DNA of 64,000 bases from Myxococcales bacterium (GTDB lineage Bacteria; Myxococcota_A; UBA9160; UBA4427). The notes under the pieces were generated by a model. It had not been told where the DNA came from, made no database searches, and saw only the letters and a list, made by a program, of their open reading frames with translations. The stretch is from the NCBI GenBank assembly GCA_014240165.1, contig JAAZXM010000005.1, forward strand, positions 1 to 64,000. Direction: 5' to 3'. A program made the position numbers and the translations under genes. Numbering within the stretch: the stretch's first letter is position 1; every line of letters begins with the position of its first letter. This document shows, piece by piece, positions 1-8,051 of the stretch.

Positions 1-549
1 GGCTTCGTCCTCACCGAACACCGCCTCTTCGACGACAAGTCGGATTACCGGCCCCTGGAGGATGAATTTGGCCTGCTCATCCTGAAGGCCAGCGAACTCG
101 AAACCGATTACGGCCATGTGCTGGTCTTCGGGGTCAACGACGATCTGCGCGCCGCCATCGATTTCGCCCGAGTCGACCTTTCCCTCGCCGACCTCCTCGA
201 CGCCTGCCAGCGCGCCGGCGCCACCGCGGTGCCCTGCCATCCCGGGCGGGTCCGGGTGGGGATGTGCGCCCACGTCGAGAGCCGGGGCCCGATCGAGGGG
301 GTGCGCATTGTCGAAACCCTGAACGGAGGAAGCCGGGGCGAGGAGAATGCCACGGCGCTGGCGCTGGCGAACGGAAACGACTACCACAGGACCGGCGGCA
401 GCGACTCCCATATCGTGAGCCATATCGGACGCTGTGCCACCCGCTTCCAGGCTGACATCGCCAGCATGGAAGACCTGATGAGCGAATTGAAAGCGGGCCG
501 CTGCGAAGCCGTCGCCCTGGAGAACGAAGAGTGGAAGTCTCAGAACTGA
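1..549 (+). CDS. PHP-domain metal-dependent hydrolase, C-terminal part
   Basis: The reading frame is open from the first base of the window to the TGA at 547-549, so the gene is cut by the left edge. The visible part starts GFVLTEHRLFDD, followed by LKASELETDYGHVLVFG, which matches the PHP (polymerase and histidinol phosphatase) layout of a TEH metal motif and a GHVLVFG strand. HPGR near residue 80 and GSDSH near residue 135 look like the later metal-binding histidines of the same fold. These proteins are usually metal-dependent phosphoesterases, but the substrate cannot be told. The stop lies inside the next gene (19-bp overlap), so the two are probably cotranscribed. Confidence 0.75.
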   Translation, partial: GFVLTEHRLFDDKSDYRPLEDEFGLLILKASELETDYGHVLVFGVNDDLRAAIDFARVDLSLADLLDACQRAGATAVPCHPGRVRVGMCAHVESRGPIEGVRIVETLNGGSRGEENATALALANGNDYHRTGGSDSHIVSHIGRCATRFQADIASMEDLMSELKAGRCEAVALENEEWKSQN

Positions 550-962
550 AGGAAAAGTGGACGGGCTGGACCTTCGACGAGGTCAGCTTCGAGATCGAGG
601 CCGAGGATCTGTCGGAATTTGCCCTTTCCTGCGGAGAAACCGTCCCCCGCTACACGGATGCCCAGGATCCGGATTTCCAGGCGGCCCCCAGCTATACCGC
701 GCGCTTTCATGGCCGGCGGGCATTGCCCAAGGATTTCCCCGTCGACATGGCCACCAGCTTCGACGGGGGCAAGACCGTGGAGTGGAAAGCCGCGATTCGC
801 CCAGGCGATACCGTCGTGGCCCGCTCGCATATTCACGACATCTTCGAAAAAACCGGCCGCTCCGGGGGCATGATGTTCATCGTGCACCGCATGGAGTTCA
901 GCAACCAGCGTGATGAACTCGTGGCCATCGTCGACTGGAAGATGATCCAGAAACTCGCCTAG
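531..962 (+). CDS. FAS1-like (MaoC N-terminal type) dehydratase subunit
   Basis: The 143-residue protein starts at GTG 531, with GGAG placed 9 nt upstream, and overlaps the preceding stop. It has the hot-dog fold pattern of the MaoC N-terminal/FAS1-like dehydratase domain: an ETVPRYTD segment near residue 37, then the FEKTGRSGGMMFIVHRMEFSNQRDELVA strand-turn-strand typical of these subunits. Such domains normally lack the catalytic Asp/His and pair with a MaoC protein, which follows directly at 971. Together they probably form an enoyl-CoA hydratase. A paralogous pair lies at 57070-58149. The substrate is unknown. Confidence 0.75.
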   Translation: MEVSELKEKWTGWTFDEVSFEIEAEDLSEFALSCGETVPRYTDAQDPDFQAAPSYTARFHGRRALPKDFPVDMATSFDGGKTVEWKAAIRPGDTVVARSHIHDIFEKTGRSGGMMFIVHRMEFSNQRDELVAIVDWKMIQKLA

Positions 963-970
963 GGAGCCCC

Positions 971-1396
971 ATGAGCGAAACCAAACAGGCCCTCACGTAC
1001 GCGGACGTCGGCTTCGGCGACGAGTTGCCCGAATTGTGTCCCGATGTGAGCATGGCGATGATCAAACGCTTCGGCGCGACCACGGGCATGACATATTGGC
1101 GCTTTACCGACCACGAGCGCGCGCGCGCCTCGGGGCTGCCGGGCGCCATCGTGCCGGGCATCATGAGCCAGGGCTTTCTGTCAGCGATGATCCATAACTG
1201 GGCACCCAACGGACGCATCGTCAAAATCGACACCATCTTTCGCGCGCCGGTGCTGGTGGATAGCGAACCCGTCTGCCGGGGCGTGGTCACGGACATGAAC
1301 GACGAGACCCGCATCGTGGAGCTCGACCTCACGGTCTGCAACGAAGAGGGCGAGACCCGGGTGCTCGGCACCGCGGTGGTGGAACTCCAGGCCTAA
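971..1396 (+). CDS. MaoC-like acyl-CoA dehydratase subunit
   Basis: The 141-residue single hot-dog protein begins 8 nt after the upstream dehydratase subunit, with AGGGAGCCCC as ribosome binding site. The IKRFGATTGMTYWRFTDHERARASGL segment aligns with the hydratase motif region of MaoC proteins (usually an Asp/His pair in a GD.NPIH context), but the canonical pair is only partly present. GAIVPGIMSQGFLSAMIHNW matches the following helix. It is probably the partner of the FAS1-like subunit in an enoyl-CoA hydratase heteromer. Its last codons and stop are repeated downstream as a 12-bp tandem duplication. Confidence 0.7.
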   Translation: MSETKQALTYADVGFGDELPELCPDVSMAMIKRFGATTGMTYWRFTDHERARASGLPGAIVPGIMSQGFLSAMIHNWAPNGRIVKIDTIFRAPVLVDSEPVCRGVVTDMNDETRIVELDLTVCNEEGETRVLGTAVVELQA

Positions 1397-1430
1397 CTCC
1401 AGGCCTAACTCCAGGCCTAGTTCCAGGTCT
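1383..1430 (+). repeat. 12-bp tandem repeat carrying repeated stop codons
   Basis: Four consecutive 12-bp units of the form aactccaggcct occur (the last is degenerate, agttccaggtct). In the frame of the upstream dehydratase each unit encodes Leu-Gln-Ala-stop, so the gene end with its stop codon has been copied several times. The last copy also supplies the stop codon of the converging flavoprotein gene. Confidence 0.9.
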
Positions 1431-3072
1431 AGAGGCCCCGCTCCAGCAGCGCGTGGGCCGAGCGCGCTCCGTCGATGGCCGCGCTCATGATCCCTCCCGC
1501 GTAGCCCGCGCCCTCGCCGATGGGATAGAGATTCTCGAACCCCGCGGCGCGGCGACTCTCGGGATCTCGCGGCATGCGGATGGCGGCGGAACTGCGCGAT
1601 TCGATGCCCACCAGCAGCGCCTCGGATCCGGCGTAGCCCGGGATCCTCTTGTCGAAATGAGCCAGGGCCCGGGCCAGGGCGCCGCGCACCCGCTCGGGCA
1701 GCAATTGATCGATGCGGCCGGGCCGGATACCCCGCTTATAGCTGCATGGGCCGACGCTCTCCGAAGCCCGGCCCGCCAGGAAATCCGGGGCCCGCTGGGC
1801 GGGCGCCGCGAAGTCCCCGCCCCCGGCCTCGAAGCAACTTCTCTCCAACCGCTCCCGCCAATCCATGCCGGCGAACACTCCGGGGCCGGTTTCATCCGGG
1901 CCCACCGTCGTCACCAGGGCAGCGTTCGCGTACGGGGAGGAGTGCCGGGAGTTGCTCATCCCATTGGTACAGAGCAGCCCCGGTTGGTTGACCGCCGCGA
2001 CGATCTGCCCGCCCGGGCACATACAAAAACTATGGGCAGCGGGAGAACCCGCGCCCGCCCGGGAGGCCAGCCCGTAGTAGGCGGGGCCGAGCCGCGCCGC
2101 CAACCCGGGGTCGCCGAAGCGCCCGCCGTCGATGAGCGATTGGGGGTGCTCGATGCGAACGCCGAATTGAAAAGGCGTCGCCGCCAATGCGAGCCCCTCC
2201 GCGGCCAGGGCTTCGAGGGTATCCCGGGCGCTATGCCCCGCGGCGAGAAAAACAGCATCGCAAGCGACCTCGCCTGCCGACGTCCGCAGCGCCCTCACCC
2301 GCCGGCCTCCGGCACCCTCCGCCCACACCCAGCCCTCGACACGCGTACCCCAATGGAATTTCACGCCCAGGGCTTCCATCCGGCCGCGCAGGCGGGGCAG
2401 CACGGTGTGGAGACGATCGGTTCCGATATGCGCCCGGGCGTCGTAGGCGATTTCCGCCGGCGCACCGCAGGCCACGAGTTCGTCGAGGATCGGCGCTTCG
2501 AGGGGATGATCCACCCGGGTATAGATCTTGCCGTCCGAGTAGGTGCCCGCGCCCCCTTCGCCAAAGAGCAAATTCGCCTCGGGGTCGAGTTCCCCCGAAC
2601 CGATGAAGCGCGCCAGGGCCCGGCCCCGCTCGCGCAGCGCCGGACCGCGGTCGAGCACGTCCACCGCCACGCCGCTGCGCGCCAGGGCCAGGGCCGCCAG
2701 CAAGCCCGCCGGGCCGCTCCCCACCACAACCACCCGGGCGCCTTGCAGTGAAGCGTGGGGCGCCGCCCAGGCAAGCGATGCCGGCGCCGTGCGCCGGGCC
2801 ACCTGCCCGCTGCCCAGGGCCCGGCGAAAGGCGTCGGAGCCCCAATCCTCGATCTTCGCATCCAGGGCCAGATCCACGTGCACCACGAAGCGCGGCCGGC
2901 CGCGCTTGCGCGCATCCAGCGCTTTGTGGCCGATCCGCAGGCCGCGGACCTCTTCCGGGCTGAGCCCGGCGCGCTCCGCCGCGCGCCCGAGCAGAACCGA
3001 CTCGTCCTCGTCCAAGCCCAGGGGCAGGTTCAGTACGCGCCACTGCGCGCTGGCGCTTTCGCTTTCAGACAA
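1429..3072 (-). CDS. FAD-dependent dehydrogenase of the COG2509 type
   Basis: A 547-residue protein starting at TTG 3072 with AAGGGG 9 nt upstream. Residues 1-100 form a ferredoxin-like N-terminal region, followed by a Rossmann FAD motif (VVVVGSGPAGLLAALALA, near residue 113) and the GEGGAGTYSDGKIYTR signature typical of the uncharacterised FAD-dependent dehydrogenases of COG2509. NLYPIGEGAGYAGGIMSAA near the C-terminus is the second FAD contact. Length agrees with the family (about 530-550 aa). The reaction is unknown. The gene converges on the dehydratase pair and shares the 12-bp repeat at its stop. Confidence 0.85.
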   Translation of the reverse strand: MSESESASAQWRVLNLPLGLDEDESVLLGRAAERAGLSPEEVRGLRIGHKALDARKRGRPRFVVHVDLALDAKIEDWGSDAFRRALGSGQVARRTAPASLAWAAPHASLQGARVVVVGSGPAGLLAALALARSGVAVDVLDRGPALRERGRALARFIGSGELDPEANLLFGEGGAGTYSDGKIYTRVDHPLEAPILDELVACGAPAEIAYDARAHIGTDRLHTVLPRLRGRMEALGVKFHWGTRVEGWVWAEGAGGRRVRALRTSAGEVACDAVFLAAGHSARDTLEALAAEGLALAATPFQFGVRIEHPQSLIDGGRFGDPGLAARLGPAYYGLASRAGAGSPAAHSFCMCPGGQIVAAVNQPGLLCTNGMSNSRHSSPYANAALVTTVGPDETGPGVFAGMDWRERLERSCFEAGGGDFAAPAQRAPDFLAGRASESVGPCSYKRGIRPGRIDQLLPERVRGALARALAHFDKRIPGYAGSEALLVGIESRSSAAIRMPRDPESRRAAGFENLYPIGEGAGYAGGIMSAAIDGARSAHALLERGL

Positions 3073-3096
3073 GGTCCGGCCCCTTCGCCCGGGCGC

Positions 3097-4125
3097 TCAT
3101 CCCCCCTGCGCGGACGGAACGACCGGCAGGGGCGCAGCCACCGGGGCGGGCAAGGCCACGGAATCCTCGTCGCTCCCGGCGCGAAACGGGCCCTCGGCGA
3201 AGCCGTTGCACAGTTGCGGCTCAGCCAGCACCAGGCCCTGGGCCTGGAGACCCTGCTTGCGGAATTTCATCGCCTCCTTGGCTCCCGGCGATCCGCCGAG
3301 TCCGACCAGGCCCGAGAGCGCCGGGTATTCCATGATGGCGAATTCATCCCAGTCGGTGTCGCCGTTGAGGGTCATGCAGGGCGAGAAGCAGCAGCGCAGG
3401 CCGCTGGGTTGAGGAATATGCTCCTCGATGATCGCCTGGATACGGCGGGCGTACTCGTAGTAGAGCGCACGCCCATCGGGCACCTCGGTCGAGCGCTTGA
3501 AGCGCAGGAGGTTCAGGGCCAGCAGCGGGCTCTCGGGATCCAGGCGCTGCTTCGGCCCGGGCGCGAACTGGGCCGTCAGCGTTTCGGGGTCGGGAAAGAT
3601 GGTTTGGGGCTCATCGCTCTCCTGAGCGTCCTTGCCGGGCAGGCTCTGCTGCCAGAACCAATCCGCGTAGGCCTCGGCCTGCGCGCTGGTCGACGCATCG
3701 ATGCTGCCGTGCTCCGTGGTCAGCAACGTGGGCTTGACCGCCACCTGGGTTGTCTTCACTTCCGCGGCCACGCGATCCTGCGCCGCGATCTGGTAGTCCG
3801 GGTTGCTCACCACCAGATCCAATAGCGATTTGGGGCTGTCGTATTCGTAGAGCACCACCGCGTCCCAGACCCCGTGGCTCTCGGGAAAGGCACTCAGGCA
3901 GCGGGTGCTCACCAGGCGCGCGCCCTCGAACCAGACATCGCTCCCCCGCACCTGGGCGCTGAAGCGCCGGGCCGATGAGAGATAGCGCTGGAAAGACGCC
4001 CGGGCCTCGTCCGTATTCCCCTCGGCGCCGCGTTTGAATTCAAAAAAGTTGAGGAGCCAAAAGGGCTGGTCGGCCCAGAGCGGATCCTGCAGCAATTTGG
4101 GGAGGGTCTCGGGGAAGGTCGGCAA
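3097..4125 (-). CDS. Duplicated dimeric alpha-beta-barrel (DUF1330-like) protein
   Basis: The frame is open up to 4242, but the stretch above 4125 is made of a 12-bp repeat and low-complexity residues. The TTG at 4125 has AGGAGA ideally placed upstream, giving 342 residues starting MPTFPETL. Two internal copies are visible: LLNFFEFKR with WDAVVLYEYDSPKSLLDLVSNPDYQ, and LLALNLLRFKR with YYEYARRIQAII and WDEFAIMEYPAL. These are marks of a ferredoxin-like alpha-beta barrel of the DUF1330 kind, fused in tandem. No signal peptide is seen. The C-terminus is Pro/Ala-rich. Function is unknown. Confidence 0.7.
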   Translation of the reverse strand: MPTFPETLPKLLQDPLWADQPFWLLNFFEFKRGAEGNTDEARASFQRYLSSARRFSAQVRGSDVWFEGARLVSTRCLSAFPESHGVWDAVVLYEYDSPKSLLDLVVSNPDYQIAAQDRVAAEVKTTQVAVKPTLLTTEHGSIDASTSAQAEAYADWFWQQSLPGKDAQESDEPQTIFPDPETLTAQFAPGPKQRLDPESPLLALNLLRFKRSTEVPDGRALYYEYARRIQAIIEEHIPQPSGLRCCFSPCMTLNGDTDWDEFAIMEYPALSGLVGLGGSPGAKEAMKFRKQGLQAQGLVLAEPQLCNGFAEGPFRAGSDEDSVALPAPVAAPLPVVPSAQGG

Positions 4126-4187
4126 AGTATCCGGTCTCCTTTGATTCAGGGTTCGGGGTTCACCTTCTCGTCCAACCATCAACGCGC

Positions 4188-4220
4188 CGCCTTGATCAGC
4201 GCCTTGATCAGCCCCTTGAC
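4188..4220 (-). repeat. 12-bp tandem repeat upstream of the DUF1330-like gene
   Basis: Two perfect copies of CGCCTTGATCAG (4188-4199 and 4200-4211) are followed by a partial third. Read on the minus strand in frame they would encode ADQG units at the N-terminus of the extended reading frame, which argues that the true start is downstream. Confidence 0.8.
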
Positions 4221-4278
4221 GGGCAGCACGGAAAGCACTCAAATCAGGCGCAAGCCGGCGGACAGGCCGAGCGGCAGA

Positions 4279-4701
4279 TCAGTCGCCTGAGCCTAGCGCT
4301 TCGGGATGCTGGGGCAGGTCGTCGCTGATGGCGTCCCAGTCCGCCCGGGAAGCGACCCAGATATGCGCTTGCGGGCTCAGGCCGGGATCGTCGTCGAGGC
4401 TGCCCATGGGCACCACCACGTTGCCGCGCCCGGGATTGAGCGAGGGCAGCGGACTGCCGCAGACCGCACAGAAGCGGTGCACGAAACGCTCGGCGTCCGG
4501 GGGCTGGAAGGCACGCAGGTGTTCCTCGCCCTGGGTAAAGCGGAGCGCGTCGAGAGGCACGAAGAGGTTCGGTGCAAACGCGGACCCGGTGGCCTTGCGA
4601 CACCGTGAGCAATGACAGACATGCGCCCAGACCGGCGGCGCGACGAGTTCGTAGCAAACCGCACCACACAGGCAGCTTCCTTTGAGCGGGGCCTTTTCCA
4701 T
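4279..4701 (-). CDS. GFA-family (CENP-V/GFA domain) zinc protein, copy 1
   Basis: A 140-residue protein with the GFA fold: GSCLCGAVCYE at residues 8-18, HCSRCRKATGSAFAPN at 30-45 and FCAVCGSPLPS near 75. The spaced cysteines are the structural and catalytic zinc ligands of this family, whose founder was described as a glutathione-dependent formaldehyde-activating enzyme. Most members have no proven reaction. The next gene upstream, 8 bp away, is a paralogue, and the two share the C-terminal AISDDLP/RISDDLP motif, so this is a tandem duplication. Confidence 0.85.
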   Translation of the reverse strand: MEKAPLKGSCLCGAVCYELVAPPVWAHVCHCSRCRKATGSAFAPNLFVPLDALRFTQGEEHLRAFQPPDAERFVHRFCAVCGSPLPSLNPGRGNVVVPMGSLDDDPGLSPQAHIWVASRADWDAISDDLPQHPEALGSGD

Positions 4702-4709
4702 ACCGAGCG

Positions 4710-5129
4710 CTACTCCACCCCGGGCGGAGCGCCCGGAAAGCCGCGCTCAAAGCGCGGGAGATCGTCGCTAATGCGGTGCCAGGGTGCCATGAACTCGACC
4801 CAGCCATGGGCCACGGGGCGACTCCCGCATCCGGAATCGATGCAACCCGCGCGAAGCAAAAGCGACCTGTCGTCTGCGTCGCGGGTGCTGATGAGTTGAG
4901 AACCACATTGGCTGCAGAACCAGCGGCGCTTGCCTGGGGACGATTCGAAATGCGCCAGCTGATCCTCGCCCCGGAGCCAGGAAAAACCCGCGCGCTCAAC
5001 GGGCAGGATCGTCGAGAAAGCCGAGCCATGGGCTTTGCGGCACAGCTGGCAATGACAATTCGCCATTGGGCCCGCGACGCCCTCGGCGCGGTAGCGAACC
5101 CCGCCACACAGACAACTGCCCTCGATCAT
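4710..5129 (-). CDS. GFA-family (CENP-V/GFA domain) zinc protein, copy 2
   Basis: A paralogue of the downstream gene. The ATG at 5129 is preferred over the in-frame GTG at 5144, because the bases between them supply the GGAAGG binding site, leaving 139 residues. Cysteine motifs: GSCLCGGVRYR, CHCQLCRKAHGSAFST and FCSQCGSQLIS. The tail WHRISDDLPRFERGFPG matches its neighbour. It probably forms a bicistronic unit with copy 1, transcribed leftwards from the 5.1-5.4 kb gap. The substrate is unknown. Confidence 0.85.
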   Translation of the reverse strand: MIEGSCLCGGVRYRAEGVAGPMANCHCQLCRKAHGSAFSTILPVERAGFSWLRGEDQLAHFESSPGKRRWFCSQCGSQLISTRDADDRSLLLRAGCIDSGCGSRPVAHGWVEFMAPWHRISDDLPRFERGFPGAPPGVE

Positions 5130-5434
5130 CGCTTCGCCTTCCACTGGCTCAAGCCTTCGGGGCCAGCCGCTGCCGGCTTCCCGATCGAGTCCATCCTAGC
5201 CGCGTACGCGACCCGGCGGAACCCGACGTGAACACAGCGTGGCGCTTGCCCACTTCGCCTCCCGCCTCGCCCGGGCCGGTCTTCAGGTACCGCCCCCCTC
5301 GCAAACGCATCGCTGGGCAGCGGAGAAGAGACGTTCCGGCCGACTTCGTATTCACCGCGCGCCCGGCGAAAGGCGGCATTGCCCGGTCGACCTCCCGCAA
5401 CACGAAAAAGTGTGGCGCGGCGTTTTCTTTTCTG

Positions 5435-5463
5435 TTGACGAAGACAGCGGATGCGGGTAATGT
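5435..5463 (+). promoter_or_regulatory. Candidate sigma70-type promoter of the ABC exporter leader
   Basis: TTGACG (5435-5440) is five of six to the -35 consensus and is followed 17 nt later by TAATGT (5458-5463) with an upstream GGG. Transcription would start near 5470, giving a 5' leader of about 290 nt before the exporter start codon. The -10 match is weak, so this is a prediction only. Confidence 0.4.
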
Positions 5464-5507
5464 GCCGCCCGCTCGCAAACCGCCAAGAGAAGGAAGTTCA
5501 AGCCCGC

Positions 5508-5684
5508 ATGAAGATCCAAATGGATACTCGCCTCGCTCCCATCGGCTCGGGCCGGCATCATGCCGCGCCTGTACGGCCGGGGCGGCGAGTGCGATTGTGT
5601 GGCCGCTTGCAAGCGCCGGCCCACGGCAAGGCACCGGGCAACTCCTTCTTCCCCAGCGGAGCCGGAGACCCGGTGGCACCCTAG
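5508..5684 (+). CDS. Possible small leader ORF, 58 residues
   Basis: An ATG at 5508 follows AGAAGGAAG by about ten bases and opens a 58-codon frame ending at TAG 5682-5684, within the predicted leader of the exporter. The product starts MKIQMDTRLAPIGSGRHHA and is rich in Arg, Gly and Pro, with no recognisable domain. Its 3' end runs into the inverted repeats of the leader, so it could be a translated regulatory ORF, or simply an open frame in GC-rich DNA. Evidence rests on the ribosome binding site alone. Confidence 0.2.
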   Translation: MKIQMDTRLAPIGSGRHHAAPVRPGRRVRLCGRLQAPAHGKAPGNSFFPSGAGDPVAP

Positions 5685-5723
5685 GAAGCTGGAATCCCCA
5701 GCCCCCGGGTGCCTGTTACCCGG
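5668..5723 (+). promoter_or_regulatory. Switch-like leader RNA with mutually exclusive stems
   Basis: GGCACCC (5675-5681) can pair with GGGTGCC (5707-5713), enclosing a second stem GCTGG (5688-5692)/CCAGC (5698-5702). The same right arm, as CCGGGT (5705-5710), can instead pair with ACCCGG at 5718-5723 or with ACCCGG at 5668-5673. These foldings cannot coexist. The element ends 36 nt before the exporter start codon. I could not match it to a known riboswitch class. AGCCGGAGACC just upstream only faintly recalls a B12 box, and the rest of that aptamer is absent. Confidence 0.4.
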
Positions 5724-5759
5724 AAGGTTGAACGCGTTTTAACGCAAGGGATTTCAGAC

Positions 5760-8051
5760 ATGACCGCAGCCATACGCACCTCGGACCTCGACCTCTTCGA
5801 GACCTCCATCGACCAGCCGTCGCAGCTTCCGGCATTCCTGCGCCAGCGGATCGAGCGCGATTGGGGCGGCTCGCCCGTGCAGATGTACGCCCTGGCGGAT
5901 CTGGACGGTGAGCTTTCGTTCGCAGAGACCTGGGTGGTGCTCGGCGCCCGCCACGTTGCCGTGGCGCGCCAGGGCGAAACCGACCCAGAGCCCGTGATCA
6001 GCCATTTCGAGCGCTCGGAGATCAGCGAACTCTCCACCGAAGAGGGCCTCTCGTGCCGCACCCTGCGCATCTTGGGGGGTAGCGATGCGCCGCCGCTCGC
6101 GGTCCTGCGCTTTACCCTGCGCCAGCGGCGCAGCATGGAGGCGTTCGCCTTCGTTCTCGAACAGGCGCTGGAGGGCCGCACGGTTTCCCTGGCCGACGCC
6201 GACGAGAGCTACATCCAGAACGTGATTCGCCCGATTCGGGACGCCCAGGCCCTGGTGGTGCGCCACCGGCTCGCCGTGGTTTGGCGCCTGCTCTCGTACC
6301 TGGCCCCCTACAGGAAGGACGTGATCCTGGGCATGGGCTCCGCCGGCGCCATCACCGTGCTGGCCTTGGTTCCGCCCTTCCTCACCGGCTACCTGGTGGA
6401 TCGCGTCATCGGCCCGGTGCACGCCGGCGAGGTGGAGGCATCGAACGTCGCCGAGATCGCTTGGCTCGCGGTGGCGGGCATCGCCCTCACCTACGTGCTG
6501 CGCCAGATCTCGGTCTGGATCCGGCTGCGGCGGATGGCGATGCTGGGCGAGTTCGTGGCGCGCGATCTTCGCAACCATCTCTACGATCACCTCCACAAGC
6601 TCTCCCTCTCCTTCTACTCCAGGAAGAAGACGGGCTCGCTGATCACCCGCGTGAGTTCCGATACGGATCGCCTCTGGGAATTCCTCGCCTTCGGTGTGGT
6701 GGAGGTCTCGCTTTCCCTGGTGATGCTCGTGGGCCTGGCCTCGGTGCTCCTCTACCTCGACTGGCGCCTGGGGCTGGTGATGACGCTTCCCGTCCCCTTC
6801 CTCTGCTGGGCGATTCATCTCCATGGGCAGCACATGCAAAAACTCTTCCTGCGCGCCTGGCGCAAGTGGTCCCGGGTGACCGATATCCTCTCGGACACGA
6901 TCCCGGGCATGCGCGTGGTGAAGGCCTTCCACCAGGAGGAACGCGAAAAAGAGCGCTTCGGCTTCCGCAACTACGACGTGGCGTCCGAGTTCAACCGGAT
7001 TCACGCGTCGTGGACCACGTTCTGGCCCTTCCTGATCTTCGGCGTGCAGCTGACCATCATATTGGTCTGGTGCTTCGCGTTGCCCCGGCTCCTGGGCGAG
7101 GCGTCCGCGCTGGGGCCGCCGCTTTCCATGGGCGTCTTCGTTTCATTCCTGCTCTACATGACCATGTTGGTACAGCCGATTGAAATCATTGGACAAATGG
7201 CCCGCATCATGAACCGCGCCACGAGCTCGGCCCATCGGGTCTTCGAGGTGCTCGATACCGAGCCCGAGGTGACCGATGCCGCCGATCCCGTCAAGCTGAA
7301 CCCCGTCCAGGGCGAAGTGAAATTCGAGGACGTGTCGTTTTCCTACGACGGCGTGCGCCAGGTGCTCAAGGGCGTCTCGTTCGATGTCCAGGCCGGGGAA
7401 CTCATCGGATTGGTGGGCCCATCGGGCGGCGGCAAGACCACCCTCGCCAATCTGCTGGCGCGCTTCTACGACGTGAGCGCGGGCTCGGTTCTGATCGACG
7501 GAACCGATATCCGGGAACTCGACAGCGGCGACTACCGCCTTCAGGTGGGCATGGTGCTCCAGGATCCCTATCTCTTTCACGGCAGCATCGCGGAGAACGT
7601 CTGCTACGGCATGCCGGAAGCGAGCCTCGACAAAGTGGTGGAGGCGGCCCAGATGGCCAACGCCCACGACTTCATTTGCGATCTGCCACACGGGTACGAC
7701 ACGATCATCGGCGAGCGGGGCCACACCCTCTCGGGGGGCGAGCGCCAGCGCATCTCCATCGCCCGGGCGATCCTCAAGGACCCGCGCATCCTGATCCTGG
7801 ACGAAGCCACAAGCAGCGTCGATACCGAAACCGAGCGCAAGATCCAGCAGGCCATGGACCGGTTGGTGACCGGGCGGACGGTTTTCGCCATCGCCCACCG
7901 GTTGTCGACGCTCCACAAGGCGGACCGGCTCTTCGTGATCGACAACGGAAAGCTGGCGGAAGCGGGAACCCACGCCCAGTTGCTGGCTCGGCCGGACGGC
8001 GTCTACCGGCGCTTGTACGAATTGCAAAAGGAGGTGAACCATGCAGCATGA
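5760..8051 (+). CDS. ABC exporter (fused permease-ATPase) with extra N-terminal domain
   Basis: The ATG at 5760 with AAGGGA 8 nt upstream is chosen over the GTG at 5709, which lies in the leader hairpin; this gives 763 residues. About 160 N-terminal residues form an extra soluble domain. Six membrane helices follow from about residue 172 (ILGMGSAGAITVLALVPPF onward), then the nucleotide-binding domain: Walker A GPSGGGKTT near 550, signature LSGGERQR near 660, Walker B ILILDEATSS and the H-loop AHRLST. It is a half-transporter exporter that should dimerise in the inner membrane. It is coupled by an 11-bp overlap to a DUF1854 gene; similar pairs occur beside cyanophycin genes in other bacteria, but none are present here. 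The substrate is unknown. Confidence 0.9.
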   Translation: MTAAIRTSDLDLFETSIDQPSQLPAFLRQRIERDWGGSPVQMYALADLDGELSFAETWVVLGARHVAVARQGETDPEPVISHFERSEISELSTEEGLSCRTLRILGGSDAPPLAVLRFTLRQRRSMEAFAFVLEQALEGRTVSLADADESYIQNVIRPIRDAQALVVRHRLAVVWRLLSYLAPYRKDVILGMGSAGAITVLALVPPFLTGYLVDRVIGPVHAGEVEASNVAEIAWLAVAGIALTYVLRQISVWIRLRRMAMLGEFVARDLRNHLYDHLHKLSLSFYSRKKTGSLITRVSSDTDRLWEFLAFGVVEVSLSLVMLVGLASVLLYLDWRLGLVMTLPVPFLCWAIHLHGQHMQKLFLRAWRKWSRVTDILSDTIPGMRVVKAFHQEEREKERFGFRNYDVASEFNRIHASWTTFWPFLIFGVQLTIILVWCFALPRLLGEASALGPPLSMGVFVSFLLYMTMLVQPIEIIGQMARIMNRATSSAHRVFEVLDTEPEVTDAADPVKLNPVQGEVKFEDVSFSYDGVRQVLKGVSFDVQAGELIGLVGPSGGGKTTLANLLARFYDVSAGSVLIDGTDIRELDSGDYRLQVGMVLQDPYLFHGSIAENVCYGMPEASLDKVVEAAQMANAHDFICDLPHGYDTIIGERGHTLSGGERQRISIARAILKDPRILILDEATSSVDTETERKIQQAMDRLVTGRTVFAIAHRLSTLHKADRLFVIDNGKLAEAGTHAQLLARPDGVYRRLYELQKEVNHAA

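Larger units (their letters stand above)
5130..5759. other. Long intergenic region with divergent promoters and a structured leader
   Basis: This 630-bp gap separates the leftward GFA genes from the rightward ABC exporter. Open frames of 60-220 codons exist on both strands but show no family signature or consistent start site, so I do not call them. The left part up to about 5430 shows nothing clear. The right part holds a sigma70-like promoter, one possible small ORF and GC-rich inverted repeats, each listed separately. Confidence 0.6.

Noticed and set aside
5149-5679. 176-codon minus-strand open frame in the exporter leader region
   Set aside because: No ribosome binding site, no domain, low-complexity Arg/Gly composition, and it covers the promoter and hairpins that face the other way.
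5658-5681. Possible cobalamin riboswitch B12 box
   Set aside because: Only an AGCCGGAGACC-like stretch is present; the other conserved parts of the aptamer are absent and the downstream gene is not a cobalamin gene.
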